Source of the DNA: Vombatus ursinus
Taxonomy: Eukaryota > Chordata > Mammalia > Diprotodontia > Vombatidae
NCBI RefSeq assembly: GCF_900497805.2
Contig: NW_020940358.1
Location: 22,356,200-22,420,199 of the forward strand
DNA length: 64,000 bases
Direction of reading: 5' to 3'
Shown: piece by piece, positions 32,192-43,316 of the stretch
How the letters are laid out: each line of letters opens with the position of its first letter
How positions within the stretch are numbered: the first letter of the stretch is position 1
Made by a program: the position numbers and the translations under genes
Notes under the pieces: generated by a model
Seen by the model: the letters and a program-made list of their open reading frames with translations, nothing else
Told to the model about the DNA's origin: nothing
The model's database searches: none

Positions 32192-32456
32192 AGAATAAGC
32201 ATTTGTATAGTACCTACTATGTGCCAGGCACTGTGCTAAGTGCTTTTTATAAATACTATCTCATTTAATCTTCACAACAACCCTTCAAGACAGGGGCTAT
32301 TATTATCCTCATTTTACATTTGAGAAAACTGAGGTTTAACAGAGGTTAAGTAACTTGACCAAGGTCACACAGCTACTAAGTGTCTGAGGTCAGATCTGAA
32401 CTCAAGTCTTCCTGATTCCAGGTCTCCCACTCTACGCACTCTGCCACCTAGCTCTA
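32192..32456 (-). repeat. CORE-SINE (THER1-like), near full length
   Basis: 'tactatgtgccaggcactg', 'atcttcacaacaacccttc', 'gaggttaagtaacttgacc', 'tctgccacctagctc', antisense. Confidence 0.9.
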
Positions 32457-33380
32457 GTAAATCTCATGGTCCTCTTTGTTCCATTCTAACTGATAAAGAA
32501 TGACCAGGCAGAGACCAACCTGGTCAATCTTTAGTCCCTAACAAGAATATCTATACCTGGTAGCCATTGTTAGTGGCACCGCTGTCTCCTTTGTACGCAG
32601 CCCCTGATGGCCAAAGAAGTGAGAGCAGGAGGAAGGAGAAGGAAGAAGAATTTTCTACGTCCCCAAAGAGCTGGTATCCTATGCAGCTGCTCTAATAATG
32701 GCACTGCCCTAAGGGAAGGGCAGAAAAGGAGATAACACTGGGACAATTCTATTTTAAAGTCAATGCAGCATCAGCACAAATCAAGATGCTAAGAAGTTCT
32801 CCTTGCTTTCAGAGAAATTACTGACATAACAACAAATCGTGGAATATTAGAAATGTTGGAGCAGCTGGAAGGGAGCTTAGAAATCCTATGGTCCCACTCT
32901 CACATTCCTACAGATGAGGAAGCCTAGTCCCAGAAGATTTAAGTGATTTGCTAAAAGTCACAGAGTGAGGTAGTGGTTCCTTGTTGTCAGGCATCAGGGA
33001 CCAGAAACAGATCTTTGGTCTCATTCAGGGGAACCCTGGAAGAGTTGAGACAAAGGTAGGAGGAGTCTCCGTGCTCAGGTGCCAAAATCAAATTGTGTTC
33101 CAGTGCATGCCAACATGCCCACTTTTACCAATGACCGTAAACATGGATAGAAACATCATGTTTTTTTTTACCTGCTCTCCTACACTGGATCTCCTCCATG
33201 ACAGTGGCAGCCAACTTTGACAGCATATCTATGTTATGCCTTGCTTGATGCTAAGAATCAGAAGGTCATCAAATAAGCAGGTATATTTTTCAAAGAACCT
33301 TGGGTAATTTTGACATACACAAAGCAGACATCTAGTTGGAAGAGTCTTTAAGGTAGCATTTTGCTCTATCAAGTCAATTG
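32457..33380. other. Mostly unassigned; MIR scrap at 32825-32990
   Basis: The antisense MIR scrap reads 'acagatgaggaagcctag' and 'agtcacagagtgagg'. The rest shows no gene or repeat. Confidence 0.4.
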
Positions 33381-33454
33381 TCCTTTTCATTTCTTTTCTT
33401 TTCTCTTCTCTTCTCTCCTCTCCTCTCCTCTCCTCTTCTCTTTTCTTTTCTTTT
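33381..33454. repeat. Pyrimidine array (TTTTC/TCTCC)n
   Basis: 74 bp of pure pyrimidine apart from one A, pentamer-like periodicity. Confidence 0.9.
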
Positions 33455-33884
33455 GTAAGAGTTAACACACAATAAACACAGTGGAGTCCTAAGATCAAAG
33501 ATGTAAAGCTAGAAGGGACCTTAGAGATCACCTACATTTTTCTTGTATTTTGTTCCTCATTTTTCTTATGTTTTGTGCATCTTTCAGACAACTATATGAT
33601 GTGCTTTGTTGAAAAATATTGCTCGGGAAAGCCTACAGGTTCTCTTTCAATATGTTCATCTAGGATGCCCTGACTCTAAAATAAACATGGTTATCATGTA
33701 AATTATTCTCCTGGTTCTGGTTCCCAAAGGAATTGTAGATGTATTGTGGTTTAAAAGTCTCACATAGCCAAAAACATATTCCCCACCAAAATACCATGGT
33801 GCCTGAAATTCCCATCATTAACATTATTCCTTTGGGTTTGATCATTAACTCCAGAAAATTCCCATAAATATACTCTTTTTTGTA
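33455..33884. other. Unassigned, with a small L1 scrap
   Basis: 'gtaaattattctcctggttctgg' near 33698 matches the antisense L1 3' UTR block also seen at 18685. Confidence 0.4.
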
Positions 33885-34128
33885 GGCAAGGAGGTAGCTC
33901 AGTGAGAGTCAGGAACACCTGAGCTCAAATCCAACCTCAGATACTTACTAGCTGTGTGACTGTAGGCAAGTGACCTAACCCCGCCTGCCTCAGTTTCCTA
34001 ATCTATAAAATGGGAATAATAATAGCACCTACCTTTTAGGGTTATTGTGAGGATAAAATGAGATAACTGCAGAGTGCTTTGTAAGTCTTTAGGTGCTATG
34101 TAAATGTTAACTATTGTTGATGTTGTTA
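33885..34128 (+). repeat. CORE-SINE (THER1-like)
   Basis: 'gaggtagctcagtgagag', 'gagctcaaatccaacctc', 'gggttattgtgaggataaa', and an end in ttgttg repeats. Confidence 0.85.
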
Positions 34129-34134
34129 CCTTGC

Positions 34135-34305
34135 TTGCATCTATGTAATGCTTTATACTTCCAAAGCATCCATTGTTTCATTTGATCCACAATATCTATG
34201 TGAAGTAGGGAAGGTTAGGCCTATTTTACAGATGAGTAACTTGAGGCCCAGAGCACTTAGGTACTTATTGGAGGTCACACAAATTAGTGACAGAGACATG
34301 TTTCT
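34135..34305 (-). repeat. MIR-type SINE
   Basis: 'cagatgagtaacttgaggccc' and 'ggtcacacaaattagtgac', antisense. Confidence 0.65.
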
Positions 34306-34439
34306 CTTACCCATTCTTGGTTGGGTCTCTTTATCTACCAATCTGTTAGACATTAATCTACTAGAGTAGATTGCTGACATAGATTAGATCTAGCAGAGAA
34401 TTTCACCTTGGGGGCATGGGGGAGAGGTGAGATGCAGAA

Positions 34440-34790
34440 TGATGAGGTGGAAAAAATGTGAGACTTCAGGGGGCAGTGAGGTGGCGCAGTGGATAGAGCA
34501 CGGCCCTGAAGTCAGGAGGATCTGAGTTCAAATCCAGCCTCAGACCAAACACTTGACACTTACTAGCTGTGTGACCCTGGTCAAGTCACTTAACCCCAAT
34601 TGCCTAAGAAGCAAAAAAAAAAAAGTGAGACTTCAGAAGACCTGGGTTTGAATCCCAGATTGGTCAATTTCTAGGTGATGTGTGACAAATCACTTCTCCT
34701 GAGCTTGTGACCTCATCTCTAAAACGAGGGGCTTGGGCACAAGATGACCTCTAAAGGAAACGTCCAGCTCTATCATTCTGTCTTCTATTA
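34440..34790 (+). repeat. MIR3-like SINE, split by SINE-A
   Basis: Head before 34469, body after 34636 ('gggtttgaatcccagattgg', 'tcatctctaaaacgaggggc'). Confidence 0.65.
34470..34624 (+). repeat. SINE-A with 12-bp target duplication
   Basis: A box 'tggcgcagtgg' is a perfect pol III match; B box 'gagttcaaatcc'; tail of 12 A. Flanked by 'gtgagacttcag' at 34458-34469 and 34625-34636. Confidence 0.97.
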
Positions 34791-34969
34791 CACAAGATAG
34801 ATTTTGGTTGAAGCAAGGAGGCGAGGGGTCAGATAAATTCTGAAGCAATGACCCATGTTCCCCAACACAAGGATAAATGAGAGGAAAGTATTTAGGCAAT
34901 CATGCTCAGAACACTAGAAACTTGTGGAATGGGGAAGTAGGCAGAGAGAGAGAAAAAAGCTAAGAAAAA

Positions 34970-35540
34970 AATAGGCATGGAAAGAGCATGGAGTTAGAAG
35001 GCCTGGGTTCAAATCATACATCTGACACTCACTACCTGGGTGATGTTGGGCAATTTAACCTTTCTGAAACTGAGGTTCTTGTTCTGTAAGTTCTTAGATT
35101 TAGAGCTGAAAGAGACTTTGGAGGTCATTGAGCCCTACCTCTTCATTTTACAAATGAGGAAACCAAGACACAATGTGGTAAGGTGACTTGCCTAGAATCA
35201 CACAGCTAGTCAGTGTCTGAGGTGGGATTTGAACCCAGGTATTAGGTGGTGCAGTGGATAGAGCACCTGGCCTAGAGTCAGGAAGACCTGTGTTCAAATA
35301 TAGCCTCAGACACCGACTAGCTGTATGACCCTAGGCAAGTCACTCAATTCTATTTACCTCAGTTTCCTCATTCGTAAAATGAACTGGAGAAGGAAATGGC
35401 AAACCACTCCAGTATCTTTGCCAAGAAAACCCTAAATGGGGTCATGAAGAGGTGGACACGACAGAAAAATGACTCAACAAGAACGGCAAATTCCTGACTC
35501 AAAAGTGCAGAGCCCAATCCGTTATACTACACTGCCTCTC
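34970..35540. repeat. MIR (+), then MIR (-) split by SINE-B
   Basis: 34970-35090 MIR sense ('gcctgggttcaaatcatac'). 35090-35245 and 35489-35540 antisense MIR ('aaatgaggaaaccaagac'; 'atactacactgcctctc'). Confidence 0.7.
35247..35488 (+). repeat. SINE-B inserted in an antisense MIR
   Basis: Head 'ggtggtgcagtggatagagc', 'ggagaaggaaatggcaaacc', tail 'gactcaacaagaac'. This copy's tail aligns especially well with the BovB-like LINE end at 4486-4536. Confidence 0.9.
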
Positions 35541-36399
35541 AAAACAAAGAGGTTGGATTACCTGATCCCCAGATGGTTTCCAGATTTATATCCATGAGGT
35601 TCACAATTTTACTAACAGCCAGTCATGCCTCTACCACGAGAAATTTTCCATTCACCAGTTAGCTTGTCTCCCAGGTACCTCCCCTCTACTCTCCAGGTCC
35701 TTAATCTGTACCTGGTAACTCCCTCTCTTTACTCTCTTTTCAGCTGACCTTGAAGGGTTAAAATAGAGTCCAGTAGGACCTGGGCCTTGCGTCATCCTAA
35801 ACACTCCATTTCCCAAATCAACTTTCATTCATCCTTCTAACTTAAGGCCCTATGATTAGGGGACTGCTACACCAGCCGCTAGGAGTGAAACTTATCTTCT
35901 CTCTAAGCAAGGAAAAGTCCAGCAAAAATCAGTTATTAAGGACTGTGCAAGGCAGAGAGAGCATCAAAAGTGCACTTTTCTCACCTTTCAAGTCCTTGTT
36001 AGAGGAACAACCAATGGAGCTCAAAGGACTAGTGAAGGATGAATTTCCTCTAGAGAGAAATAGCATTTTCTCTCAGGTTTGGTCAGCAAGGGGGGGGCAT
36101 CCCCTCTCTCCCTCACCCCCACTCTGTGCCAAGCCTCAAAGGGGCCACTGCTGCCTCAGCCTGCTGGCATAATGAGCCAGGCTGCACGGGAAGTCCTTGA
36201 ACCACTAGCTGATACTTGATCCTGAAAAGATCACTGGTGTTTGATAGTGCTGACATGTTTGGCTCCATTAGCCCTGTTAAGATTCATCCCTCAAAGAGAG
36301 AGCAAGAAACAAACCCTAATGTTAAAAGCTCTAGGAAGGAAAACAAAAAAGGTAAAGATAAAGAAAAAGAAAAAAAATCTACCACACACATTTTTGACA
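35541..36399. other. Unassigned, about 860 bp
   Basis: ORFs of 106 and 84 codons (35852, 36216) show no recognisable domain; the second runs into a MIR and is lysine-rich through A/G-rich DNA. Confidence 0.4.
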
Positions 36400-36525
36400 G
36401 GCCACACATGAAGAATTTGAGACAAAGAGATGAAGTGCGTTCTTCAAGGTCCAACAAGGACAGAGTTTAAAAGTTAGAACTCTGGCAGTCAGGGTCACTG
36501 ACTCCTGCTTAGACACCAGATACTG
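36400..36525 (-). repeat. MIR-type SINE
   Basis: 'aatttgagacaaagagatgaag' and 'gtcactgactcctgcttag', antisense and diverged. Confidence 0.5.
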
Positions 36526-37634
36526 TATAATTTGCACCAGGCTAGCTCCCACCTTTCATGGGACTTTCATAGCAGGGAAGCAGGCCACCGTCACAATAGC
36601 TGGCACACAATTCCCAAAACAAAATCTATTTTGTGAGCAGCCATAAGAATCCAAACAATGGGTCTTTCAAGTATCCATTAAATTGAACAATTATTTATTT
36701 GGGTGGCCTGTCTCCCTGAAGACTCCATTAGAATCGAATCTGGGCCTTATTTATCTTTGTCTATTTTTTAATAAATCACAGGATCTCAGAGTCAGAAGGG
36801 ACCAATCCATACCTAGAAAGCCATCCTTTCTTCTATGTCTCTGACAATAATTACCCAACTTCTACTTGAGACCTTCAGAGATTAAGAACTCCGTATTTCT
36901 CAAGGCACTCCATTCTCCTTTGAAAAGGGAGCTCTAATCGTTGGGTAGTTTTTCTTCATGTTGAGTTAAAAGCTGTCTGCTGCCTCTCTACAACTTTACA
37001 CCCATCGGGCCTGGTTCTGCCCTTCGGGGCCAAGCAGAATGAGGCTAATCCCTCTTCTGTATGATGGTCCTTCCAATACAGGAAGACAAAGAGGTTTTCT
37101 CTTTTCAGGCTGAGTATCCCCAGTTCCTGCAATTGATCCTAGTGGCATGATCTCCATCCTGGTTGTCACCTCCCCCCGGACATGCTCTAGCTTATTAATG
37201 TCCTTAAAATGTGATGATCAGATGAGGCTACAAATACAAAAAAGAAGGAGCTTACAATCTAACAAGTGACAACAATACACAAAAGGAAGCTGAAATGGAA
37301 GGGGGAAAGAGAAGGTCCCTCGCAAAGAGCCATGATGGATAAGTCCAAAGGAGTGCAGTTAGGTGGTAAATGAAGAGATGGCTAGTCCGGGCACTTCCTT
37401 AAATTGAGGGTTTTGTTCCTAGCTCTACTCAGAGGTTCAAAGAGTAGGACTGATAAGTGTGGGTACCAAGCATGATTTGATCTTGCAAAATGATGGCAGA
37501 CAGTAGGATTATCTCCTCCCTCATTCTCAACATGGCATGTCTCCTTTTGGGGGGGGGGGGAAGGGCAGGTCTAAACTTATGATTTCATTGGTGTAAAGAA
37601 CTTAAGACAGGAAAATTCCTTCCACCAATACACA

Positions 37635-37868
37635 ATTATCATTCAGTTGTTTTTTAGTAGTGTCAGACTCTATGACCCATTTGGGGTTTTCTTGGCAAAG
37701 ATACTGGAGTGGTTTGCTATTTCCCCCTCCAGGAAACTGAGGCAAATTGAGTTAAGTGACTTTCCCAGCATCACATAGCTAGTAAGTGTCTGAAGTCAGA
37801 TTTGAACTCACAAGTGAGCCTTCCTGACTCTAGGCCTGGCGCTCCATCCACTGTACTACCTAGCTGCT
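37635..37868 (-). repeat. SINE-B inserted in CR1/L3
   Basis: 'ggggttttcttggcaaag', 'taagtgactttcccagc' and head 'tgtactacctagctgctc'. 'caatacaca' lies at 37626-37634 and 37869-37877, a 9-bp target duplication. Confidence 0.9.
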
Positions 37869-37879
37869 CAATACACATC

Positions 37880-38015
37880 TGTACTTACAGTCTTAGAGAC
37901 TTGCCTGGGGTCATGGAGAGGTTAAATGACCTGCCAGGTTGACACAGTAAAACAGGTATCGGTCGGGACTTGAGCCCAGGCCTTCTCCATTCCAAGGTTG
38001 GCTCTCTCTGTGTTC
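37880..38015 (-). repeat. MIR-type SINE
   Basis: 'ggttaaatgacctgccagg' and 'gacttgagcccaggcc', antisense. Confidence 0.6.
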
Positions 38016-38404
38016 TGTCATGCTGTTTTTCTTAATGAACCTAAAATCACATAAGCTTTTTTGGCTACCATGTCAACTATTAACTCCAACTGTAGCTCTA
38101 ATACAGATTGAAATCCATTCCAATTCCATTAAAAAAAACAACACTCTATATTTTCTTTCCATAGGATTTTGGTCAAGTCACCATCTCTGTCACTACTTCC
38201 CTGCCATCTCCTCATATAGAATTGATTTTTCTTAAAGCTTAGGTATAGGACTTCCCATTTGATCTTATTAGATTTGATCCAATATTCTTGCCTGTGAAGA
38301 TATTTTTCTATTGGACGCCCAGTGTGTGAGCTCTCCTCAGCCTCATGTCACTTGAAATTTGGATATGTATGCTATTTATGCCTTTATCCAAGTCACAGAT
38401 TAAA

Positions 38405-38812
38405 AAAATGAATACTTGCTATGTGCTCAGTACCATGTTGGGCCCTGGAGAATGAATTTCACTATAAGACATGGTCCTTATCCTCTTTCTAAGAGGGTGG
38501 TAGAGGAGATGAGAGAAAACAAAAGAGTCAGGTATAAACCCTGTGGTCAGGTATGAGGAAAGGGCTAAGGGCTGAGGTTTGAGAAATCTGACCTCCTGAA
38601 GAACTTAACTTATTCCACGTTCTGGCATCTAGCACATATTGTCCTGCATCACTATATGACAATTTCATTGTGTTTGTGTCATGTTACCCTACTAGCTTTA
38701 GCTTTCTAAGGACAAAGACCGTGTCTTTTCCGCCTATTCACCCTTGCTTCTCTTTCAGGACCTAGTATATGATAGAAGGTCAGGAAATAGTGGTTGAACT
38801 GAATTGACTTCA
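38405..38812. repeat. L2 3' ends, antisense then sense
   Basis: 38405-38545 antisense ('tacttgctatgtgctcagtac', 'gacatggtccttatcc'). 38640-38812 sense ('ctttctaaggacaaagaccg', 'gacctagtatatgatagaagg'). Confidence 0.55.
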
Positions 38813-38825
38813 GAATATACCAGGA

Positions 38826-39196
38826 GGGGCCAAAGGAAGTAAAGGCTAGAAGAAAAGGAGAAAGGGAGGAAAGGAAGGAAGGAAGGAAGGAAGCAAGGAA
38901 GGAAAACATAAAGGGGAGGAAAGCTAGGAAAAGAGAAGGTGGAAGAAAAGGGGGAGAGGAAGAAAGAAGGGGGAGAGAAAAATGGAGGAGGAAAAAGAGA
39001 GGAAATAAAGGGCAGAAATGAAGAAAAAGAGAAGAATTGAAAGGAAAGAAAGGTGGTGTATAGGAGTAAATAGAGAGAGAGAGAGAGAGAAGAAGGGGGG
39101 CAGAAGAGGAAGGAGTATGAGAGAAGAGGAGATAGAGGAAATGAGGAAAGAAGGGAGGGAGGAAAGAAAAGAGAAAGGGAGGAAAAAGCTACAGAA
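38826..39196. repeat. Long purine tract (GGAA/GAAA/GA-rich)
   Basis: About 370 bp that are overwhelmingly A and G on the plus strand, including (ggaa)n at 38870 and (ga)n near 39073. On the minus strand it opens a 163-codon Ser/Phe/Leu-rich frame, a composition artefact. Confidence 0.95.
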
Positions 39197-39544
39197 AGCT
39201 CCCAGACATCCTGCTTCAGGGATAACAGACTGAAAAAAAGAAACAAGCAAAATGATGGTAATACCTTCCAGCCTTAGGGGACTCCATCTTGGCTAGAGAG
39301 CCAACCTCTTCTTTCTGTTTTCAGATCAATGGCAAAAAGTCTTCTCTGAATCCTTGACTGAGCTGCCTGATGAGACCAAGCACCTGGTCTTCCATAGGCG
39401 AACTTAATGATCTCTGGACTACAATTCCATATGTGAAAAAAAAAAAAGAGACAACAAACCCAACAAGTTTCTCATTGCCAGTCCATTAAAATTGCATTTT
39501 AAAAAGTTATTAGTAATTTGTCTTTATTCCATTTTATACTTCTC
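39197..39544. other. Unassigned
   Basis: No recognised repeat or gene. Confidence 0.35.
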
Positions 39545-39930
39545 AAAGAACTTCCCTATGTGGAATGCTGGTTTTGAAGTCAAAAGACCCAGGATAAAGT
39601 CTTAGCTCCAACATTTACTGTGTGGCTCTGGACAAGTCACAGTTTTACTTGCCTCAGTTTCCTCATCTGTAAGAAGAGAATAATAACAGTTGCATTTACA
39701 CTCTATTATTTCACAGTGCCATAAGGAAAGTGCTATAAAAAGCTATTATTAATCTCCACATCACCCCTATCAAGTAAACCAGGTTTCCTCATTTTACAAA
39801 TGAGGAAACTGAGGCACAGAAAGATGAAGTAAATTGCACAAGGCCACACAGGAACAAACTGGGGTTAGGACTGAGGTCTCCTGGCTCCAGATTTGTTGTC
39901 CAATGTTCTATACTCTACCAAGTTGCCCCT
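39545..39930. repeat. Inverted pair of MIR-type SINEs
   Basis: 39545-39760 sense ('ggctctggacaagtcac', 'cctcatctgtaagaag'); 39765-39930 antisense ('aaatgaggaaactgaggc', 'ctctaccaagttgccc'). Confidence 0.75.
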
Positions 39931-40059
39931 GGAACTGCACAGGACAAACCAGTGAGGTGACTGTCATGAGAGGTATTACAAATTTTTCAAGACAAAATCC
40001 ATTTTATATTAACAACTCTCCTTCTGATGCCTGGGTCTGGCAGAAAGGTGACCCTGGAT

Positions 40060-40490
40060 CACAGAGGTGACCCTTAAATACTTCCTAGCTGTGTGACCTT
40101 GGGCAAGTCATTTAATCTCTCTCAGTGTCAGTTTCCTTATCTGCAAAATAGGGGTAATAATAGCACCTACTTCCCAGGGTTGTTGTGAGGATCAAATGAG
40201 ATAATATATGTAAAGTACCTAGCAAAACTTAAAGTACCTTGTAAACAAATGTTAGTAATTGTTGTTATTAAGAGTGAACATACTTTGGCATGTTCTGACA
40301 TGTTGGAAAGGATCTTGAAATATAAGGAACCTACATCAACTGCCTCATTTTACAAATAAGGAAACTGAGGTCCAGAGAAGTTAACAGATGTGTCCAAGAT
40401 CACACAGGTAGTTAGTGAAAGTACTGAGATTCAAATTCAAGTCACATAATGCCAGTATTGAGTGCTCAAAATTCAGAACTTTCTACCACA
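40060..40490. repeat. CORE-SINE (+) then MIR (-)
   Basis: 40060-40275 sense: 'gtgtgaccttgggcaagtc', 'cccagggttgttgtgagg'. 40285-40490 antisense: 'aaataaggaaactgagg'. Confidence 0.8.
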
Positions 40491-40499
40491 TCAAACAAC

Positions 40500-40925
40500 T
40501 CCCCCAGTGAATTAGCAGGCTATAAGCAGGGCAGCTAAGTGGTTCAGTGGATAGAGCTCCAGGCCTGGACTCAGGAAGACCTGGGTTCAAGTCCAGCTTC
40601 AAACACTTACTAGCTGAGTGACCCTGGGCAAATCATTTTACCTTATTTGCCTCAGTTTCTTCATCTGTAAAATGAACTGCAGAAGGAAATGGCAAACCAC
40701 TCCAGCATTTTTGCCAAGAAAACCCTAAATTGGGTCACAAAGATTCTGACATGACTGAAACAACTGAACAGCAGGCTATAAGTTCCAAGAGTTTTAAGAG
40801 ACTCTGTCTCACCCTAAACTTTGGATCTTCCATGTAAGAGGATCTTACTTCTGTGTTTGTATCCTCAGTGCCTAGTACAGTGGCCAGAATATAGAAGGCA
40901 CTTAGAAATGCTTGTTGATTATAAG
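40500..40925 (+). repeat. L2 3' end, split by SINE-B
   Basis: The interrupted motif 'aggctataag / ttccaagag' is L2 'gactgtgagctccttgag'. After the SINE: 'gtttgtatcctcagtgcctag' and 'gcacttagaaatgcttg'. Confidence 0.7.
40527..40769 (+). repeat. SINE-B with 13-bp target duplication
   Basis: Head 'agtggttcagtggatagagc', 'ggttcaagtccagc', tail 'aacaactgaac'. Flanked by 'agcaggctataag' at 40514-40526 and 40770-40782. Confidence 0.97.
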
Positions 40926-41094
40926 CCCAGCCATTCATTTTCTGTGGTCATGATCAATATTTTTATTAATGAAAGTGATACATAGAATAAAAAAAGAAAC
41001 AAAACCAAAAATAATGCTTGTAGATTGATTGAGGATTGCTACTTGGGATACCTAGCTCAGGCTCTGCACAAAGAAAGCAAGTGACTTTCCTAAG

Positions 41095-41459
41095 GTCACC
41101 CCAAGCCTCAGTTTCCTCTTCTGTAAAATGTACTTACTAAATATTGAAGTACCTGCCTCACAGGATTACCATAAAAATTACACTCTGTAAACCTTGCAGT
41201 GCTATACAAATACATTGCTGCTGTCATTTTCAGTTGTGTCTGACTCTTCATCACTCCTTTTGGAGTTTTCTTGGCAAAGATACTGGAGTGGTTTGCCATT
41301 TCCTTCTCCAGCTCATTTTACAGATGAGGAAACTGAGGCAAAGAAGGTAAAGTGATTTGGTCACGATCACACAGTTAATAAGTGTCTGAGGCTAGATTTG
41401 AACTCAGGTCTTCCTGACTCCTGGTCCCCACTTCTATGTGCTGAGCCACCTACCTGCCC
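41095..41459. repeat. CORE-SINE fragment (+) then SINE-B (-)
   Basis: 41095-41210 sense: 'ctcagtttcctcttctgtaaa'. 41216-41459 antisense SINE-B: 'tgtctgactcttcatcac', 'tggagtggtttgccatttcc', 'gagccacctacctgccc'. Confidence 0.85.
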
Positions 41460-41965
41460 ACAAAAATATGAACCGTTGTTATTATTTTTCCTACTGAATC
41501 AGAAAGTAAATTTCCTTACAGAGAGATAGAAGGAAAATTTTCCTTCTTTTCCCTGGGAGGCAGCTGGGAATAAGCTGGAGTAACTCATCCTCTTTGCCAG
41601 TAGAAGTCAAAAGGAGAGTGACAGATTGCACACAGCCAGAGGGCCAGAAGCTCCAGCTCTGGAGGAGAGGACTGGTTAATGTCCTGCCTCAAGCCCTTAG
41701 CACGGCTGAGCATTTCATGGAAGCCGTTCCACCCCCCAGGCTCCCAGCTGGGAATCCATTCCCTTCCAAGAGCCCAGACAGTACATCGTCTGCACCTCTC
41801 TGACAAACTTAGTATTCTAATAATCTCTCTTTGTTTCTTACCTGCCTATTAGGCCATAAGCTTTAAGACAGTCAAAAATCTGTGTTTTAAATAAACTTAG
41901 TATCTCCCCAGGAGCCCTAGCTCAGTGCTTTGCATACACTAAGCCCTTAGTGAGTAACATTTAAA
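41460..41965. other. Unassigned, then an L2 3' end
   Basis: 41460-41845 has slightly higher GC than its surroundings and overlapping ORFs on both strands, none recognisable. 41850-41965 is an L2 end ('gccctagctcagtgctttgc'). Confidence 0.4.
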
Positions 41966-42044
41966 GTTAGAAGAGACCTAACCTTCTAGAATGCCTTAGC
42001 CAGCTACATGTGAAAGACAATGCCCTCAAAAGAGAATCAGCATC

Positions 42045-42395
42045 AACATCAACATTTATAAAAACACTTTAAGTTTTGCAAAGTGCTTCACAAATATTAT
42101 CTCCCTTTATTCTCACAACAACCCTAGGAGATAGGTGCTATCATTTATGAATGAGCAAATTGAGACAAAGAGAAGTTAATGACTTGCCCATGGTCACACA
42201 GTTAAGTAAGTGTCTGAGGCAAGATTTGAACTCAGATCTGCCTGATTCCAAGTCCCATGCTCTCTCTATCCACTGTACCATCTAGCTGGCCTGAGAAAGG
42301 ACTTGCCCAAGGTAAACAGAAAGGCAAGAATTATAGCCCAACTCTTCCTACTCCAAATCCCATACTCTTTCCATTATACCATGGTGTTGAAGAAG
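42045..42395 (-). repeat. CORE-SINE plus a MIR scrap
   Basis: 'ttctcacaacaaccctagg', 'gacttgcccatggtcacac', 'tgtaccatctagctgg', then to 42395 a second antisense head ('ccattataccatggt'). Confidence 0.8.
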
Positions 42396-42896
42396 CCTTT
42401 TGTCTCTGTTAGTGGTTCAGTAATAGCAATAAACTGTGGGATTGACTGAGATTCTTCAAATATTCGTATTTCATCCCAGTTTGGGATTTACTACTAGGTT
42501 AAGTTCAGGTCCTAAACCTTACATGTGGTCTAGTATGCGCAGGCTCCTCTCCAAGAGCACAAAAAAGATACCACCTTGGACAGAGGCACAATGATAACAA
42601 TCTGAGACTTTGCCCCAGGCAGAGGTTCCCAAAGTGGGTAATATCACCCTGTGGGGGGCACTGGAACCATCCAGCAGGGTGTTAGTAACCTCAGGTGCAA
42701 TTGGGGGGCGTTAAATAAAAATAAGGTGGCTGTAAAAGCATAAGGAAAGAAGAGAAGAAATTTTGAAAAACTGTTTATACATGTTTCATCTGTTGTGTAA
42801 CAGAGTTAAAGTCATTGTAATTACATTATTTTCCAAATAAACACACAAAATACAAGTTATAACCAATCAGTGGTCAAGTCTGCTGACAGTTCTTAA

Positions 42897-43316
42897 GGAA
42901 GTATTTTCTTCAGTAAGCTTTGGGACTTCCTTTTCCATTTGGCCAATTTTGCTTTTTAAGGCATTCTTCTCCCCATTGGCTTTTTGGACCTCTTTTGCCA
43001 TTTGGGTTAGGCTATTTTTTAAGGTGTTATTTTCTTCAGTATTTTTTGGGGTCTCCTTTAGCAAGCTGTTGACTTGTTTTTCATGATTTTCTTGCATCAC
43101 TCTCATTTCTCTTCCCAGTTTTTCCTCTACTTCTCTTACTTGCTTCTCAAAATCTTTTTTGAGCTCTTCCATGACCTGGGACTGATTCATATTTTTCTTG
43201 GAGGCTTTGGATGTAGGAGCTTTGGCTTTGTTGTCTTCTTCTGGTTGTATGTTTTGATCTTCTTTGTCACCAAAGTAAGATAATATAGTCTGACTCTTTT
43301 TGCGCTGCTTGCTCAT
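42897..43316 (-). CDS. L1 ORF1 protein, N-terminal fragment
   Basis: 140 codons starting MSKQRKKSQTILSYF. I prefer the ATG at 43316 over an upstream TTG at 43328. Residues about 1-45 form a charged N-terminus. From about 48 on there is a heptad-rich coiled coil (MEELKKDFEKQVREVEEKL.., NTLKNSLTQMAKEVQ.., IGQMEKEVPKLTEEN). L1 ORF1p is an RNA-binding trimer held by such a coil; the RRM-like and C-terminal RNA-binding domains that should follow are absent because the element ends here. The open frame continues nine more codons (LRTVSRLDH) into flanking hAT-like DNA before a stop. No stop or frameshift lies within the fragment, consistent with a fairly young insertion. Not expected to be functional. 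Confidence 0.85.

Larger units (their letters stand above)
36775..38405 (-). repeat. Long CR1/L3 LINE remnant with insertions
   Basis: Antisense CR1/L3 order over 1.6 kb: 'tgagaccttcagagattaag' (36868), 'ggcactccattctcc', 'ggcctggttctgccc' (37009), 'aggctgagtatccccagttcc' (37109), 'ctagcttattaatgtcc' (37187), then after inserted elements 'agcttttttggctaccatg' (38053), 'catttgatcttattag' (38257), 'tatgcctttatccaagtcac' (38378). Insertions: an L2 scrap about 37215-37300, SINE-B 37635-37868, MIR 37880-38015. Confidence 0.8.

Noticed and set aside
36216-36470. Lysine-rich 84-codon ORF resembling a nuclear tail
   Set aside because: Lysine comes from A/G-rich DNA, and the 3' part is an antisense MIR.
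38755-39246. 163-codon minus-strand ORF, Ser/Phe/Leu-rich
   Set aside because: Translation of the antisense of the polypurine tract; no stop-free signal beyond composition.
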